Notes: generated by a model from the sequence alone, not told the origin. A DNA stretch of 64,000 nucleotides from Dromiciops gliroides (GCF_019393635.1 NC_057861.1:57859532-57923531); one strand, 5' to 3'; positions 1-11,385 are shown, numbered from the stretch's first letter. A program made the numbers and translations.

Positions 1-112
1 GCAGACAGAGGTTAAGTGACTTGCCCAAGGTCACACAGCTAGTGTCTGAGGTCGGATTTGAACTCAGATCTTTCTGAACCCAGTTCAACTCTACCCACTG
101 TACCATCTCACT
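1..112 (-). mobile_element. MIR/THER1-type fossil
   Basis: GTTAAGTGACTTGCCCAAGG and TTTGAACTCAGATC; cut by the window edge. Confidence 0.6.
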
Positions 113-387
113 TTTCTTATTACTGCCATTGTTCCCTCCCCCCTGAGGTAGATATTCTCTCTCCCATTCTTGCAGATGAGGAAACTGAGGCACAGAAATG
201 AAAAGTGATTTATGCTCAAGCTCATACAGCATAAGTGGGGAAAGAAAAGGGCTTGGAACCCAGATCTTCTGACTGGAATGGAGAAAAAAACATTGGTCTC
301 AGTAGCAGAAGATCTGGGTTCAATTCATGGCTCATACATTTATGATCTGTGTGATACTAGGTAAATCACTTGAGCTCTTTGATGGGA

Positions 388-453
388 CCCCCCCCCCCAG
401 CCTGCTTACCCACTCATTCACACTGCCCCCCCCCCAGCCTGCTTACCCACTCC
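388..453 (-). repeat. 37-bp tandem duplication spanning the splice donor of the occludin-like exon
   Basis: A C-run followed by AGCCTGCTTACCCACTC occurs twice, offset by 37 bases (end of first copy 414, of second 453). On the coding strand this duplicates TGAGTGG/GTAAGCAGG-type donor sequence and a G-run. Confidence 0.85.
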
Positions 454-605
454 TCCACATTGGGACCCTCCACTGTAGCCAGGGGTTTGTCCCAGAAGAT
501 GTTGGGCTTCCCATACTTCCAGATCTTGTGACGGGTCTTCTGGGCAAAATAACAGATGACACAGAGGAGGACAACGATGAGGAAGCCACAGACAATGGCC
601 ACGGC
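447..605 (-). CDS. Occludin-like exon: span 4 and proximal C-tail
   Basis: 53 codons in phase 0: AVAIVCGFLIVVLLCVICYF forms span 4, AQKTRHKIWKYGKPNIFWDK the juxtamembrane tail, and it ends VEGPNVEEW before a GTAAGC donor at 441-446. Human occludin has AIAIVLGF...KTRRKM...SNILWDK...NVEEW in register. A second identical donor lies 37 bases further on. No frameshift here. Confidence 0.9.
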
Positions 606-3600
606 CTGGGGGAGAAAGGGGGAATGTGGGCTCACAATTGGGGCTACCCTCTGGACTTCGAAGTATATAGCTGATCATTGTTAGAAATCACAGCAGTGGA
701 AGACTCCCACTCTGAGGATAGACTTGGCAAATCTCCTTCAAACTCCCTGTCTCCAGGTTCTTGCCCATTCATTTCACAGCACCTACCTGGCTAGTTTTCT
801 GGACTTCATCATCTCTGGAAACTCATAATTCTGTAAGGTGAAATCAGCTTGGAAACTCACATCTCCTCAGATCATTTCCCACCTCAGCTGAACGAGTTCA
901 TCAGGCAGCACTTCTCTCCTGCCCCACTTTTTAGTGCCCCCCTCCCCTGTTTGATTGGGAGCTCCTTGAGGGTAGGGACTATATGCCTTTCTTTGTATCA
1001 CCAAGTGCTTAGCACAGTGCCTGGCATATAGTAGGCATTTTTTAAAAGTGGGACAATGAGGGTTAAGTGGCTTTGCTCAGGGTCACACAGCTAGTAAGTG
1101 TCAAGTGTCTGAGGCCAGATTTGAACTCAGGTCCTCTTGAATCCAGGGCCAGTGCTTGTATCCACTGTGCCACCTAGCTGCCCCCTATGATGTGGTCTTG
1201 AGAAAACCACTAGACAGATCTCTTTGTGCCTCAGTTTCCTCATCTATAAATGACTCAGTGACTTCCAAGCTTCCTTCCAGCCCTAAATCTATGATCCTGT
1301 GAGCCAAGCATTTCCCATTTGCCATGCTGCCCTAACCACTGCTATCAACCCTGCCATTATTGCTCTTCCCATCTCATCATTGTCCTGTCCATCACGACCA
1401 CTACCGCCACCATCTTCCATCTCCTCACCACCACCTCTTCTTCCTCCTCTCCATCTTCCTCAACCTCACTCTTTATCAGCATCATCCTCACAGCCACCGT
1501 CACCCCATCCCTGTCACTCCTCCCACCACCGCTGCCATCCTTGCCACCTCATTGGCATCGTTGTTATCTAAACTCTGGCTTTCAGATCACAGATTCAGAG
1601 GTTTTCTAGACCAAACCCTTTGTTCCGCAGATGAGATTTATCCTTATTTTCCCAATTGAGAAGCGAGCTGTCATGCTGATAGACATTTCTGTACCAACAA
1701 CAGATCATCATAATGTACTTGATGATGGGGCCAATGTTCTTAGAGTATGCTGCTATCAGATTCAACCTTGCACACAACAGAAGAGCCTAATAAGACCACG
1801 ACTGGTTTTGTACACCTGCCATATAATCAGGAGATTCTCATCTCACTTGTGGGTAATTAGGATGGCTGTGGCTAATTTCTGTGTTTTAGCACGTCGAGTT
1901 CAGATTGACTGAGATAGCAAAGGCTCAGAAGAACTGTCATTACAACACTAGCTCTGTTAACAGAGTAATGTTATCATTCATTGTTATTGTTAAAATAGAT
2001 CGGGAATGTAGCATTGTAATAATATTAATAGTAATTACCATTAATCATATAATAATAGTAACATAACAATAATAATTCACATTTCAACAACAGTTTAAAG
2101 TTATACAATTTGCCATGGATCACTCAGCTACCCAGGGTCAGAGTGAGGATTTGACCCAAAGTCCAAGCCCTTTTCAGACCATCTACCACAATGCCTCAGT
2201 TCTCTTGCCAACGGAATCTCACAATCACTTGCATCTGAGGCAACTTTAAAAGTGCAAGTGGGGGCAGCTAGGTGGTGCAGTGGATAGAGCACCAGCCCTG
2301 GATTCAGGAGGACCTGAGTTCAAATCTGGCCTCAGACCCTGACACTAGTTGTGTGACCCTGGGAAGTGACTTAACCCCAATTGCCTCACAAAACAAAACA
2401 AAACAAAAACAAACAAAAACAAAAAACCCAAAGTGGAAACAAACTAGGTCTCTTATCCCAAAGAGATCATAAAAAAAGGGAAAAAGACCCAGTTCTCTGT
2501 GGTGGCAAAGGATTGGAGGGATGCCCTCAATTGGGAAATGGCTGAACAAGTTATAGTTTATGAATGTAATGGAATAGTATTGTGCTATACAAAATGATGA
2601 GCAGGCAGATTTCAGAAAAACCTGAAAAGACTTACATGTACTGATGCGGAGTGAAGTAAGCAGAACCAGGAGAACATTGTACACAGCAACAGCAACACTG
2701 AGCCATGATCAACTGTGATAGATTTTTAGCTTTTCTCAGCAATACAATCATCCAAGATAATTCAAAAAAACCTCATGATGGAAAATTCTATCTACACCCA
2801 AAGAAAGAACTATAGAATCTAAATGCAGATTGAAGCATTCTATTTTCACTTTTTTTTGTTTGTTTTATGGCTTTCCCCTTTTATTCTGTTTCTTCTTTCA
2901 GGACATGACTAATGTGGAAATAGGTTTACATGATTGCACATGTATAACCTATATCAGACTACTTGCCATCTTGGGGAGGGGGGATGGAAGGGAGGGAGAG
3001 AGAAAAACATGGAACTATTTTTTTTTTTGGTGTGAGGCAGTTGGGGTTAAGTGACTTGCCCAGGGTCACACAGCTAGTAAGTGTCAAATGTCTGAGGCCG
3101 GATTTGAACTCAGGTCCTCCTGACTCAAGGGTTGGTGCTCTATCCACTTTGCCACCTAGCTGCCCCAATATGGAATTATTTTAAGAAGTGGGAGTGATGG
3201 GTCTTCCTATTTGTCATAGGACAATTGAGGTTTAAAGAGAATCTACAAATGACTGGAAGTCATATAGTGGAAGTTATAGTTATAGAGTGGTCTATCCACT
3301 GCGCCACCTAGCTGCCCCAATGGAATTGAACAGAAGAAGGTTTTGAGGGAAGAGGGGAAAAATAAGACCACTGTCTCAGATAACTGACAAGCCATCATGT
3401 AGATAAGGGATTATTGATAGATGGCTCTCACAACAGCAGTACAGAAAGGTTAAGCACTACAAAGGCAGCTAGGTGGCCCACTGGATAGGATAGAACACTG
3501 GGACTAGAATCTGGATGATGTGAGTTCAAATCCTTCCTTAGGGGACAGCTAGGTGGCTCAGTGGATAGAGCACCAGCCCTGGAGTCAGGAGGACCTGAGT

Positions 3601-4655
3601 TCAAATCTGACCTCAGACACTTGACACTTACTAGCTGTGTGACCCTGGGCAAGTCACTTACCCTCATTGCCCTGGCCCCCCCCAAAAGAGTTTTAATTAA
3701 TAATATCACTTACCTCCCCAAGTTGATAAAGATTAAATGAGAAATTTATAAAGTGCTTAGCACAGTGCCTGGTGCATAATAAGGTGCTTAATAAATACTT
3801 TTCTCATCCCTTCCTTAAATGAGTTGCCCAGGGTCACACAGCTGATAAGTGACTGAGTGTCAGGTCTTCCTGACTCCCAGTTCTGAGTTCTATTCACTGC
3901 CCACTGGCCCACTGAGTTTCCTTCTGGCTGTGCCGGGGGATTCTGGGATTGTGTGATCTTCCTGTGACTCTTACCTCTTGGGGGTCCACCATGCAGTAGT
4001 GGTAAAGGTACTGGTTCACAATCCCCCTGCCACTGGTGACATCATTTGGTTGCAGAGCATCAACATCTGGTTGTAGTAGAGACTCCCCGAGCTGGACCCC
4101 AGCCCTGCCCGGGGGTTCACCCCGACTACGTAGACAATGGAGGCGAGAGCATCACAAAGGCTAGCAGGCCACTGAGCACGGTGACCAGCAGGGTAGAAGC
4201 GGCGAGAGCGGGCCCCCGATGCTTTGGACAGACTGGCTATGAGCAGCCCCAGGGACACCAGGAAGCAGAGGACCGCCATGGCGATCATAAAGCCATTGGC
4301 CGCCCGTGGATTGGTCAGGCCACCATAGTAGCCACCATAGTAGCCACCGTAGTAGCCATTATAGTAGCTTCCCAGGCCACCCCCATAGCCCAGGAGACCG
4401 CTGCCACTGCCATAGTAGTCCCAGGCTAATGTGGAGGCCACACAGGCAAAGATAGTCAAACATAGGAAGACCACAAATCCCTGCAGGATGCGGATGATGC
4501 CTGGAGGGACCGCCACTGGTAGAAATGCTGGGGAGGGACATCTGCCAGGTAGAAGGAGCCAAGAGGGCCAGAGGGAGGTGGATAGTCATAGCGGGAACTG
4601 GGGTGGCCATAGCCTGTGTAAGACCTTTTCTCGTACATCATGGGCAGGGGGCTAC
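447..4655 (-). CDS. Occludin-like MARVEL-domain gene next to OCEL1 (gene-level entry, partial)
   Basis: A four-pass tight-junction-type membrane protein related to occludin. Exon 3975-4655 carries the N-terminal cytoplasmic tail, spans 1-3 and loop 2; exon 447-605 carries span 4 and the start of the C-terminal tail. Hallmarks: PPGIIRIL before span 1, FACVASTLAWD at its end (identical in occludin), a Tyr/Gly-rich loop, TNPRA, GSLYYNQ, loop-2 cysteines in LCNQM and YLYHYC, DPQE at the splice site, then KPNIFWDK and NVEEW. The human OCLN exon boundary falls at the same DPQE/A position. The C-terminal occludin/ELL part, if present, lies beyond base 1. About four one-base indels break the large exon as written, so it is either a pseudogene or the consensus has errors. 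It is distinct from OCLN, whose first loop is GYGYG-type. Confidence 0.85.
943..1044 (+). mobile_element. L2 tail
   Basis: GGGAGCTCCTTGAGGGTAGG, GCTTAGCACAGTGCCTGGCA and TAGTAGGCATTT. Confidence 0.6.
1046..1185 (-). mobile_element. Short tRNA-derived SINE (WSINE1-like)
   Basis: Reversed copy: AATGAGGGTTAAGTGGCTTT to CCACTGTGCCACCTAGCTGC. The reversed head encodes the recurring [11 protein letters not shown]-like frame responsible for many spurious ORFs in this window. Confidence 0.9.
1330..1560 (+). repeat. Imperfect CCA/CCT/CAC trinucleotide-rich tract
   Basis: Cryptically simple DNA (CACCACCACC, CTTCTTCCTCC) in the occludin-like intron. Three overlapping open frames here are composition artefacts. 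Confidence 0.7.
2045..2195 (-). mobile_element. MIR-type fossil
   Basis: CACTCAGCTACCCAGGGTCA, GAGTGAGGATTTGACCC. Confidence 0.5.
2261..2431 (+). mobile_element. Short SINE
   Basis: Complete, with a (CAAAA)n tail to about 2431. Confidence 0.92.
2500..3014 (+). mobile_element. Marsupial L1 3' end, closed by a SINE
   Basis: GTGGCAAAGGATTGGAGG, AATTGGGAAATGGCTGAACA, TGAAGTAAGCAGAACCAGGA and CATATCAGACT-type blocks match the abundant marsupial L1 3' region. The minus-strand SINE at 3015 is inserted near its end. Confidence 0.7.
3015..3166 (-). mobile_element. Short SINE in an L1 end
   Basis: Complete; T-run 3018-3028. Flanks TGGAACTATTTT and ATGGAATTATTTT are the target duplication. Confidence 0.92.
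3289..3318 (-). mobile_element. Short SINE head fragment
   Basis: Only the last 30 bases, GTCTATCCACTGCGCCACCT to GCTGCCCC, are clear. Confidence 0.6.
3463..3540 (+). mobile_element. Older SINE, truncated by the next copy
   Basis: GGCAGCTAGGTGGCCCACTG to TTCAAATCC, cut where the copy at 3541 begins. Confidence 0.75.
3541..3688 (+). mobile_element. Short SINE
   Basis: Complete; ends in a C-rich then A-rich tail. Confidence 0.9.
3817..3920 (-). mobile_element. MIR-type fossil beside the occludin-like splice donor
   Basis: GAGTTGCCCAGGGTCACACA to TGACTCCCAGTTCTGAG; ends about 50 bp from the exon. Confidence 0.55.
3975..4655 (-). CDS. Occludin-like large exon: N-tail, spans 1-3, loop 2
   Basis: The acceptor is TGTTCCAG, the donor GTAAGA, and the first in-frame ATG pair is at 4636-4641 (MMYEKRSYTGYGHPSSRYDY). 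Blocks in order: FYLADVPPQHFYQW; PPGIIRILQGFVVFLCLTIF; a loop with three YYGG repeats; NGFMIAMAVLCFLVSLGLL; RSRRFY; LLVTVLSGLLAFVML; ASIVYVVGVNPRAG; LMLCNQM; VNQYLYHYCMVDPQE. The blocks fall in shifting frames: one-base discrepancies are needed near 4525, 4190, 4155 and in the G-run near 4020. The 5' phase leaves room for an upstream coding exon, but initiation at the ATG pair is equally possible. Confidence 0.85.
4325..4365 (-). repeat. 12-bp coding repeat in the first loop of the occludin-like protein
   Basis: CCACCATAGTAG-type units in tandem on the plus strand encode repeated YYGG on the minus strand. Confidence 0.85.
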
Positions 4656-4684
4656 CTGGAACAGAGCATATACATCTCATTCCT

Positions 4685-5010
4685 CCCCTTTCCATTCCAG
4701 CATCACTCCAGCTCTGACATACCTGTTCTAGATCTCTTTCAGTCTTGACACTACATGTTCTAAGGTCTTTTGCAGCTCTGATATTCCATGCTCTAAGATA
4801 CCCTCCATCTCTGATATTCCATGGTCCAAATTCCTTCCTAGCTCCCAGCATCCCTGGTTCTAAGATAACCTTCCATCTCTGACATTCCACGTTCTAGTTT
4901 GTATCCCACTTCTGACACTTCGGTTCTCAGAACCCCTTCAACTCTGATATTCTGTCTTTTATGTTATCTTCCAGCTCCAATAATCTGTTTTATGTTCCAA
5001 GGTACCTCCC
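4685..5010 (-). repeat. 33-bp minisatellite array A (decayed)
   Basis: About ten diverged units of the CTCTGACATTCY...GTTCTAAGR type in the intergenic side of the occludin-like gene. The minus strand carries the TCAGAGCTGG sense. Confidence 0.7.
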
Positions 5011-5424
5011 ATTGCTGACACCTGTTACGAGACCAGCTCCATCACCAGTTCCTCAATCTCCCATCCTCTAAATAAGGAGAAAAGAGATGTAGGGTTAAGA
5101 GAGAGAATCTGGAGACCATGGGCTCTCCCCAGCTATTGGGGGTTTCTGAGAGGACCGAATTCAGGTGTCCCAGGAACTGGGTGGTGGGGGAGAGGAGAAT
5201 GGCACTCAGAGCCTCCCCATGCTCCTAGCTTCCCTTTACTCCATAGACCACCCCCCTTCATTTTGGCTTTGTGCCCCTCCTGCCCATTCACCCTCAAACC
5301 AGGGCATTTGCCTGGTCCCAAGGCACTGCCTTCCCCCTGCTAGCAGAGACTCCTCCTCAGGTTCGACCAACAAGGTCCCGGGGGGGATTGCTCTGAGGTC
5401 TCCTGTGGGGACAGAGCCGTTTAC

Positions 5425-5520
5425 CTGAGTTTGGAGCCCGCCTGCCCAGGCTCCGCCTGGCTGCCTCCTCTCTCCAGGGATCCACTTCCAGGCTCCGGGA
5501 GCCAGCTCTGATTGTCGTCC
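5425..5520 (-). promoter_or_regulatory. Possible non-coding first exon/promoter of the occludin-like gene
   Basis: GC-rich repeat-free DNA ending on the minus strand in ACTCAG with a GTAAAC donor at 5419-5424. It would splice to the acceptor at 4655/4656. Based only on the donor and position. Confidence 0.25.
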
Positions 5521-5525
5521 TAATG

Positions 5526-6480
5526 TGTTGTGCCCCTGCCTTCCCCTTCAGTGGCTGCCCACAGGAAAGGTGAACAGTGGGGCTCTTGGAGTAGGGAGGG
5601 GATGCCGAAACCTAAGGGGTGGGGTCCCCTGGCTCCCCCGGGCAGCCTTGGCCTGCCCTCCCTCTTTGTCCCTGGAAAAATGGCTGCAGGGATTAATCAT
5701 TAGTAGACACACAAAGACTCAGGAAAGGAGAAAAACCACAAGCTGGCCACACGGGAGTTACCCAACTTTAGCCAGGGCTGTGCTCGGCGGGAGCACAGGC
5801 TGCTCAGAGAGGCAGGCAGGCAGCTCTTGGTGGGGACCCACAGGTTCCTCTTTGGGACCTAGCCAGCCTAGGCAGCTTAACCCCTTCTCTTCCACAGCCG
5901 CTCGGGCAGAGAGCTGTCCTGGTCAGAAGAGGGCCAGGCCCTTGCCCAGGCAGCCGTCCCCTCTTCCTTTCCTTGCACAAAGGTTGCAGCTGAAGGGCCT
6001 ATGGTGAGAAGACAAGCAGAACTTCCCATCTCTTAAAAGTCCCCCATACTGGCATAGAAGAAGGGTAGAGGGATATCTGGACAAGGTAGCCTCGGGAGCC
6101 CCTTCCAGCTCTGAGGGGTGGGGTGGGGGGGATTCCGACTAGGATGTGATCCCAAACATGAGCTTCCTTAAGACTTCCTGGCTTATGGAAACAGGAACAT
6201 CCTCCCCAAATAGTGTTTTCATGGGCTAAAACCTTCCTCCGCCAGGAGGGTCCTTTACCGTTACCTCCCCATCTGTGCCCCACCCTCAACTCTCTTCCCA
6301 GCTACCCCAAGTATTCTCAGTATATGGGGACACAGCCCAAATTGCTTTCCTCTCGTTTAGACCTAGGGACCTAGGGCAGGGTTGGCTCCTCCTCAAGCCG
6401 GGGTGAGTCCAGGGACCGTGTTTTCTTCCAAACTAGGGACTCCCTGAAAAAAACACAATGACTCCCTCTTCTTACTCAGT
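5526..6480. other. Intergenic, no gene seen
   Basis: GC-moderate unique-looking DNA between the occludin-like gene and the L1 block. Open frames on both strands show no recognisable domain. Confidence 0.5.
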
Positions 6481-6484
6481 ATCC

Positions 6485-7615
6485 CTTTTAAAAATTACAT
6501 ATTTCTTTCTAAAAAGAATTTTATTTCACTGTTCTCTCAATTACATGTAAAAACAATTTTTGGCATTCCTTTCTTCTTTTTTTTTTAAAATAATAAACAT
6601 TTTTATTTAAGTTTGAATTCCAATTTTACCCCTCTTTGCCTCCCCTCCCTTCCCTCCTTGCTGAAGCAGTAAGCAATCTGATGTGGATTGTACATGTGCA
6701 ATTATGTAAAACATACTATATTAGTCATTTTGTATAAGAAAACTTGAATAAAAGAAAAAAATAAAAGAAAGTAAAATATTCTTCAGTCTGTGTGTTCAAT
6801 CAATATCAGTTCTTTCTCTGGAGGTAGATAGTATGCTTCATCATTAGTCCTTTGGGAATGTGTTGGATCATTGTATTGCTGAGAATAGTTGTCATTCACA
6901 GTTCTGACATTCCTTTTTTAAAAAAGGAATGATTAATTACTATTAGTCAATTTATCATAAATCATTAATTATTAAAACAATTTTTGAGTTCCAAATTCCC
7001 TCTCCCTCCCATCCCCTCTCATTGAGAAGGCAAGCACTTTGATATAGATTATACATGTTCAGTCATGGCAAACATATTTCCATATTAGTCATGTTGCAGA
7101 AGAGAACACAGACCAAATTAAAAAAAAACAAACGAGAAGAAGAATAAAGTTTAAAAAAGGATATGTTTTGAGCCGTATTCAGATTCACATCAGTTCTTTC
7201 TCTGTACGATGGATAGTATTTTTCATGCAAAAATCCTTCAGAATTGTCTCAGATTGTGTTGCTGAGACTAGCTAAGTCATTCACAGTTGATCATCATACA
7301 ATGTTGCTGTTATTGTGTACAATGTTCTCTTGGTTCTGCTCACTTCACTTTGTATCATTTTGTATAAATCTCCCAGGGTTTTCTGAAATCATCCTGCTTG
7401 CATTTCTTATAACATAATAGTAATCCATAACAATCATATACCACAACTTGTTCAGCCCATTCCCAACTGGTAGGCACCTTCAGTTTCCAATTCTTGCCAC
7501 CACAAAAATTGTTGCTATAAATATTTTTGCACATATGGAACCTTTCCTTTTTCACTGTTGTATTGGGAAACAGAGCTAGTAGTGGTATTGCTGGGTTAAT
7601 GGGTATCACAGTTTT
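6485..7615 (-). mobile_element. Two marsupial L1 3' ends, antisense, end to end
   Basis: The antisense L1 tail (TTACATGTAAAAACAATTTT, then CCCTCCCTTCCC...) occurs at about 6525-6910 and again from about 6925. The second runs to ATTCTTGCCACCACAAAAAT at 7490 and ends near 7615. Confidence 0.7.
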
Positions 7616-7954
7616 ATAGGCGTTTGGGCAGAGTTCCAGATTGAGCTTTCCCTCTTGCTGTGAGGGATCATATTTCCCCCTCTAACCAGGGCTCCCTGAG
7701 AGCAAAAGAGCCTTGTTTTGTTCCCCAGACCCTGAGCATAGAAACAATCTCTGAGACTGGAACTGCCACTCCCAAGAGGATGACCTTGTGCTCTGCCCCT
7801 CAAACTTCCCACTCAGGGGCTTCTTGAGGGGAAGGGACCATGTACACCTCTCATTGGGGCTCCCTAAGGGCAGGTACCCATATATTCTCAGACCTGGATA
7901 GCCTCCCTTTCAGAGATATTTTATGTAAAGATGCCCTCCACAATAATTTCCTTC

Positions 7955-9130
7955 TTTCTTAGTTAAATGAATTTTATTTAATATGAAAACTTTTAAAAAT
8001 AAAAGTATGTTATTATTTCCAGTTACATGGAGAGATAGTTTTCAACATTTGTTTTTTATAAGATTTCCATTTCAATTTTTCTCCCTCCCTCCCCCCCTCC
8101 CCTAGACAGCAGGTAATCTTATATATATTATATATATAGTATATATATATATATAACATTAAACATATCTCTGCATTAGTCATGTTATAAGAGAAGAATA
8201 TATATACATATATATAAAACAACATAAACATATCTCTGCATTAATCATGTTTTAAGAGAAGAATCAGAGCAAAAAGGAAAAACCTCAAAAAAGAAAAATA
8301 ACAGCACCAAAACCAAAAGAAATAGTATGGTCCAATCAGCATCCATATTCCACAGTTCTTTTTTTTTTTTCTGGATTGGAGAGCCTTTTCTATCATGAAT
8401 CCTTTGGAACTTTTCTGTACCGTTGTATTGGTGAGAAGAATCTAGTCTATCACAGTTTATCAACACATAATGGTTGATGATACTGTGTACAGCGTTCTCT
8501 GGTTCTGCTCATCATCAGGTTCCAGCAAGTCCTTCCAGGTTTCTCTAATTCCTCCTGCTCATTGTTTCTTACAGCACAATAGAATTCCATTACATTCATA
8601 TACCACAACTTGTTCAGCCATTCCCCAATTGATGGACATCCTCTCAATTTCCAATTCCTTGCCACCACAAAAAGAGCAGCTACAAATATTTTTTGTACAT
8701 GGGGGTCCTTTCCCTTTTTTATGATCTCTTTGGGAAGAAGACCCAAAGTGGTATTGCTGGTGCAAAGGGTAGCACAGCTTTATAGCCCTTTGGGCATAAT
8801 TCCAAATTGCTCTCCAGAATGGTCTGGATCATTAATATGAAAGCTTTTAAAAATTCTATGTCATTGAAATTGTCCATTTATTCCTTTATGATCAATTTTA
8901 TCCTTTGTTTGATTAGGACTGTCTACTATTTATGAAAAGGATTAATTCTCCCCTCATCTTTTTCTGGTGTGACCTATTATACTTAAGTAATAAGATCCAT
9001 CCAGGAACTTATTATGTCACCCATATAGTGTAAAAGGCTCCTCAAAACCTATTTTCTGCCAAGCCACTTTCCAATTTTTCCAGACGTTCATGTTGAATAG
9101 AGAGTCCTTCCCCCTGGAGTTTTTGTTCTG
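7955..9130 (-). mobile_element. Marsupial L1 3' end, antisense, longer copy
   Basis: AGTTACATGGAGAGATAGTT, TTCAGCCATTCCCCAATTGA and GCCACCACAAAAAGAGCAGC are collinear with the copies at 2500 and 6485. Sequence past 8835 (TTTATGATCAATTTTATCC) looks like the next upstream L1 region. Confidence 0.65.
8118..8220 (+). repeat. (TA)n-rich tract in an L1 3' end
   Basis: TATATATA blocks at 8118-8156 and 8197-8217 separated by L1 sequence that is itself repeated at 8224-8264. Confidence 0.9.
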
Positions 9131-10819
9131 GAGTTTACTGAAGTTTACAGATGACCTCATTTAGGAAATCTGAAGAGGTGAATTATCCAGACTAAGGGCA
9201 GTCTTCCTGGCAAGGACCAGCTTCTGAGCTGGGGATTTTGCCTACTGCCTGTCTTCTCTGCTTTTACTCCAAAAGGACTTTCCACTTTTTTTTTCTGTGG
9301 AAAAGCCCTTTATGGGCATGATATTTTTATTCCAATGCAACCTGTCAGGAGATAGCAAGAATTTAAACCAGAACTTCGAAATGTGAAGTTATATGGGGGC
9401 AGCTTAGGAAAGGTAGGGTCAGCTCTTCTTAGGTGAAGCTTTGCATCAGTCCTTCAGTGTGAGGGCTGATAGTTCATGCCCAGCAGAGTGCGGAATAGGG
9501 GAAAGGAGCTATGTAAAGTGAAAAAAGGGGAGGAAGGGCAAGCTGTTAAGCACCCTGGGATGGGTTTTCCATTGCTTTCCTTCTCTGGGCTAGGAAATCT
9601 CCAAAACACTGAACGTGCCTACAATCTAGCATATAGATAAAAATACACTATAGTAGGAGACATCAGTTTGAGTAATTCACATTCTTTATGTTTTGGTGGG
9701 GTTTTTTGGTTTGTTTTGGTTTTTTTGCGGGGCAATGAGGGTTAAGTGACTTGCCCAGGGTCACACAGCCAGTAAAAGTGTCTGAGGCCACATTTGAACT
9801 CAGGTCCTCCTGAATCCAGAGCCGATGCTTTTATCCACTGCGCCACCTAGCTGCCCCACATTTCTTTATTAAAATGAAGAATTAGGTTTTAGTTTCCACT
9901 CCGACCCCCTTTCCCTTTTTTCTCATTTTGATAGGGGACCAGAGAGGTCAGGCAACTCTCCCAAGGTCACATAGCACTGATGGCATGCCACTCACTTCCA
10001 CCTACACCAAAAGATCTCCAAGCCACTGCACCTCTGCTCAATTCTGGAATGATTTCCTTCTCCTGCCCTCCCCTCTTGTCCCCTCCCCAAGGCTCAATTA
10101 TAATCCTCCCTCCTTTAGGAGCTTTTAAAAAGTTTTTCTTTCTTTTATTATTACTCCAGGAATTCCATGACTTCCATGCCCACACTGACATCTCCACTCA
10201 CCTGATATAGAGCATTTATCAGTTGAACACCTGCTTCTCTAGAGTCTTGGGAGCATAGGAGATAGAATGTCAGAGATGGAAGATACTTTGGCAGTTATGC
10301 CTAATTACTGAAGTAGATCCGTGATCTCATCCATCACTTTGGGTTTTCCCTCTAGCAAGGCAGACCACCACCTGTCCTTCTGCCCATCTCATGTGTCCAA
10401 ATCTTACCATAAGTTTGTCTCAAGGGGTCTAATCAATACACTGGCTTCCTGCCTGTCATCCCTTGCCCTCCTCACGTTACCAATCTATCCTCTTTTTTTT
10501 TCCATCATTAATTTCCTCAAATAATAATCTACTTTTTTTTCTTCAAAGTTTTCCCATTGGTTAGACATTGCAGCCTGCTCACTTAGCACCATGTTCCCCT
10601 CCATGGCTCTCTCTGTAACTCATATCCATTTTCAATTCTTAGGAGACCATGTTTCATGTCTCACAGCCATATAGCTAAGTCAGTAGAAAACTGGTATTAA
10701 AAGGACAGAGCTTTGTTTCCTAGAGAATTTTGGGGTAATTAAAAGAGCTTCACAATTTTCTGAAGGAATCCAGTCCATCCTCCTGCTCTTGTTTAATTCC
10801 AGACCCAATTAGCCTGTTC
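9131..10819. other. Intergenic, no gene seen
   Basis: Apart from the SINE at 9715-9857 and a single-copy AGAGATGGAAGATACTTTGG block near 10273 related to the minisatellite source, nothing is recognised. Confidence 0.5.
9715..9857 (-). mobile_element. Short SINE
   Basis: Complete; preceded by GTTTTTTGGTTTGTTTTGG as the reversed tail. Confidence 0.92.
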
Positions 10820-11015
10820 TATATGTGTATGTATGTATATATACATAAATGTATGTATAGATGCATATATCACATGTACACATACACCTGTATGTACATA
10901 TCATATCCCATATTACACATTTATACATAGCTAAAAATAGCTATGTATATATCTGTATCTATAGATGTATATTCCATGTGAGTGTTATACACACTCTCAC
11001 ACACACATATATACC
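10820..11015 (+). repeat. ATGTATAC-type microsatellite region
   Basis: Degenerate TGTATGTATATATACATA and CACACATATAT blocks; otherwise no feature. Confidence 0.8.
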
Positions 11016-11284
11016 GATATATAAGCTTTACAGGTGGTATATCCTGCTGTATATCATAATCTTGGCAATGGACAGTTTCATCCATTTGTTTGTTCCTGTG
11101 TGGATGGTAAGGCCAAATTATTTTCATTGATTATGAACCTCTTTCAGGAGGCTCTGTAGTGTTGCAGGTCTTGATGTAACTAGCATGTTGTTATCTTCCA
11201 ACTCCTCTTCATTCTAATACCTTCCTCTGTTAATTATTTCCTATTTATAACGGTATATGGCATGTCTATACATATTTGCTTGCT

Positions 11285-11385
11285 TGTTGTCTCCCCCCAT
11301 TAGAGAGTGAGCCCCTTGAGGGCAGGGATTACCTTTTGCCTCTTTTTGTATCCTAAGTACTTAGTACAATGCCTAGCACATAGTT
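11285..11385 (+). mobile_element. L2 tail
   Basis: GTGAGCCCCTTGAGGGCAGG and ACTTAGTACAATGCCTAGCA. Confidence 0.6.

Noticed and set aside
5525-6007. 160-codon plus-strand frame upstream of the occludin-like gene
   Set aside because: No domain, no splice context, and Pro/Ser/Gly composition expected from GC-rich DNA.
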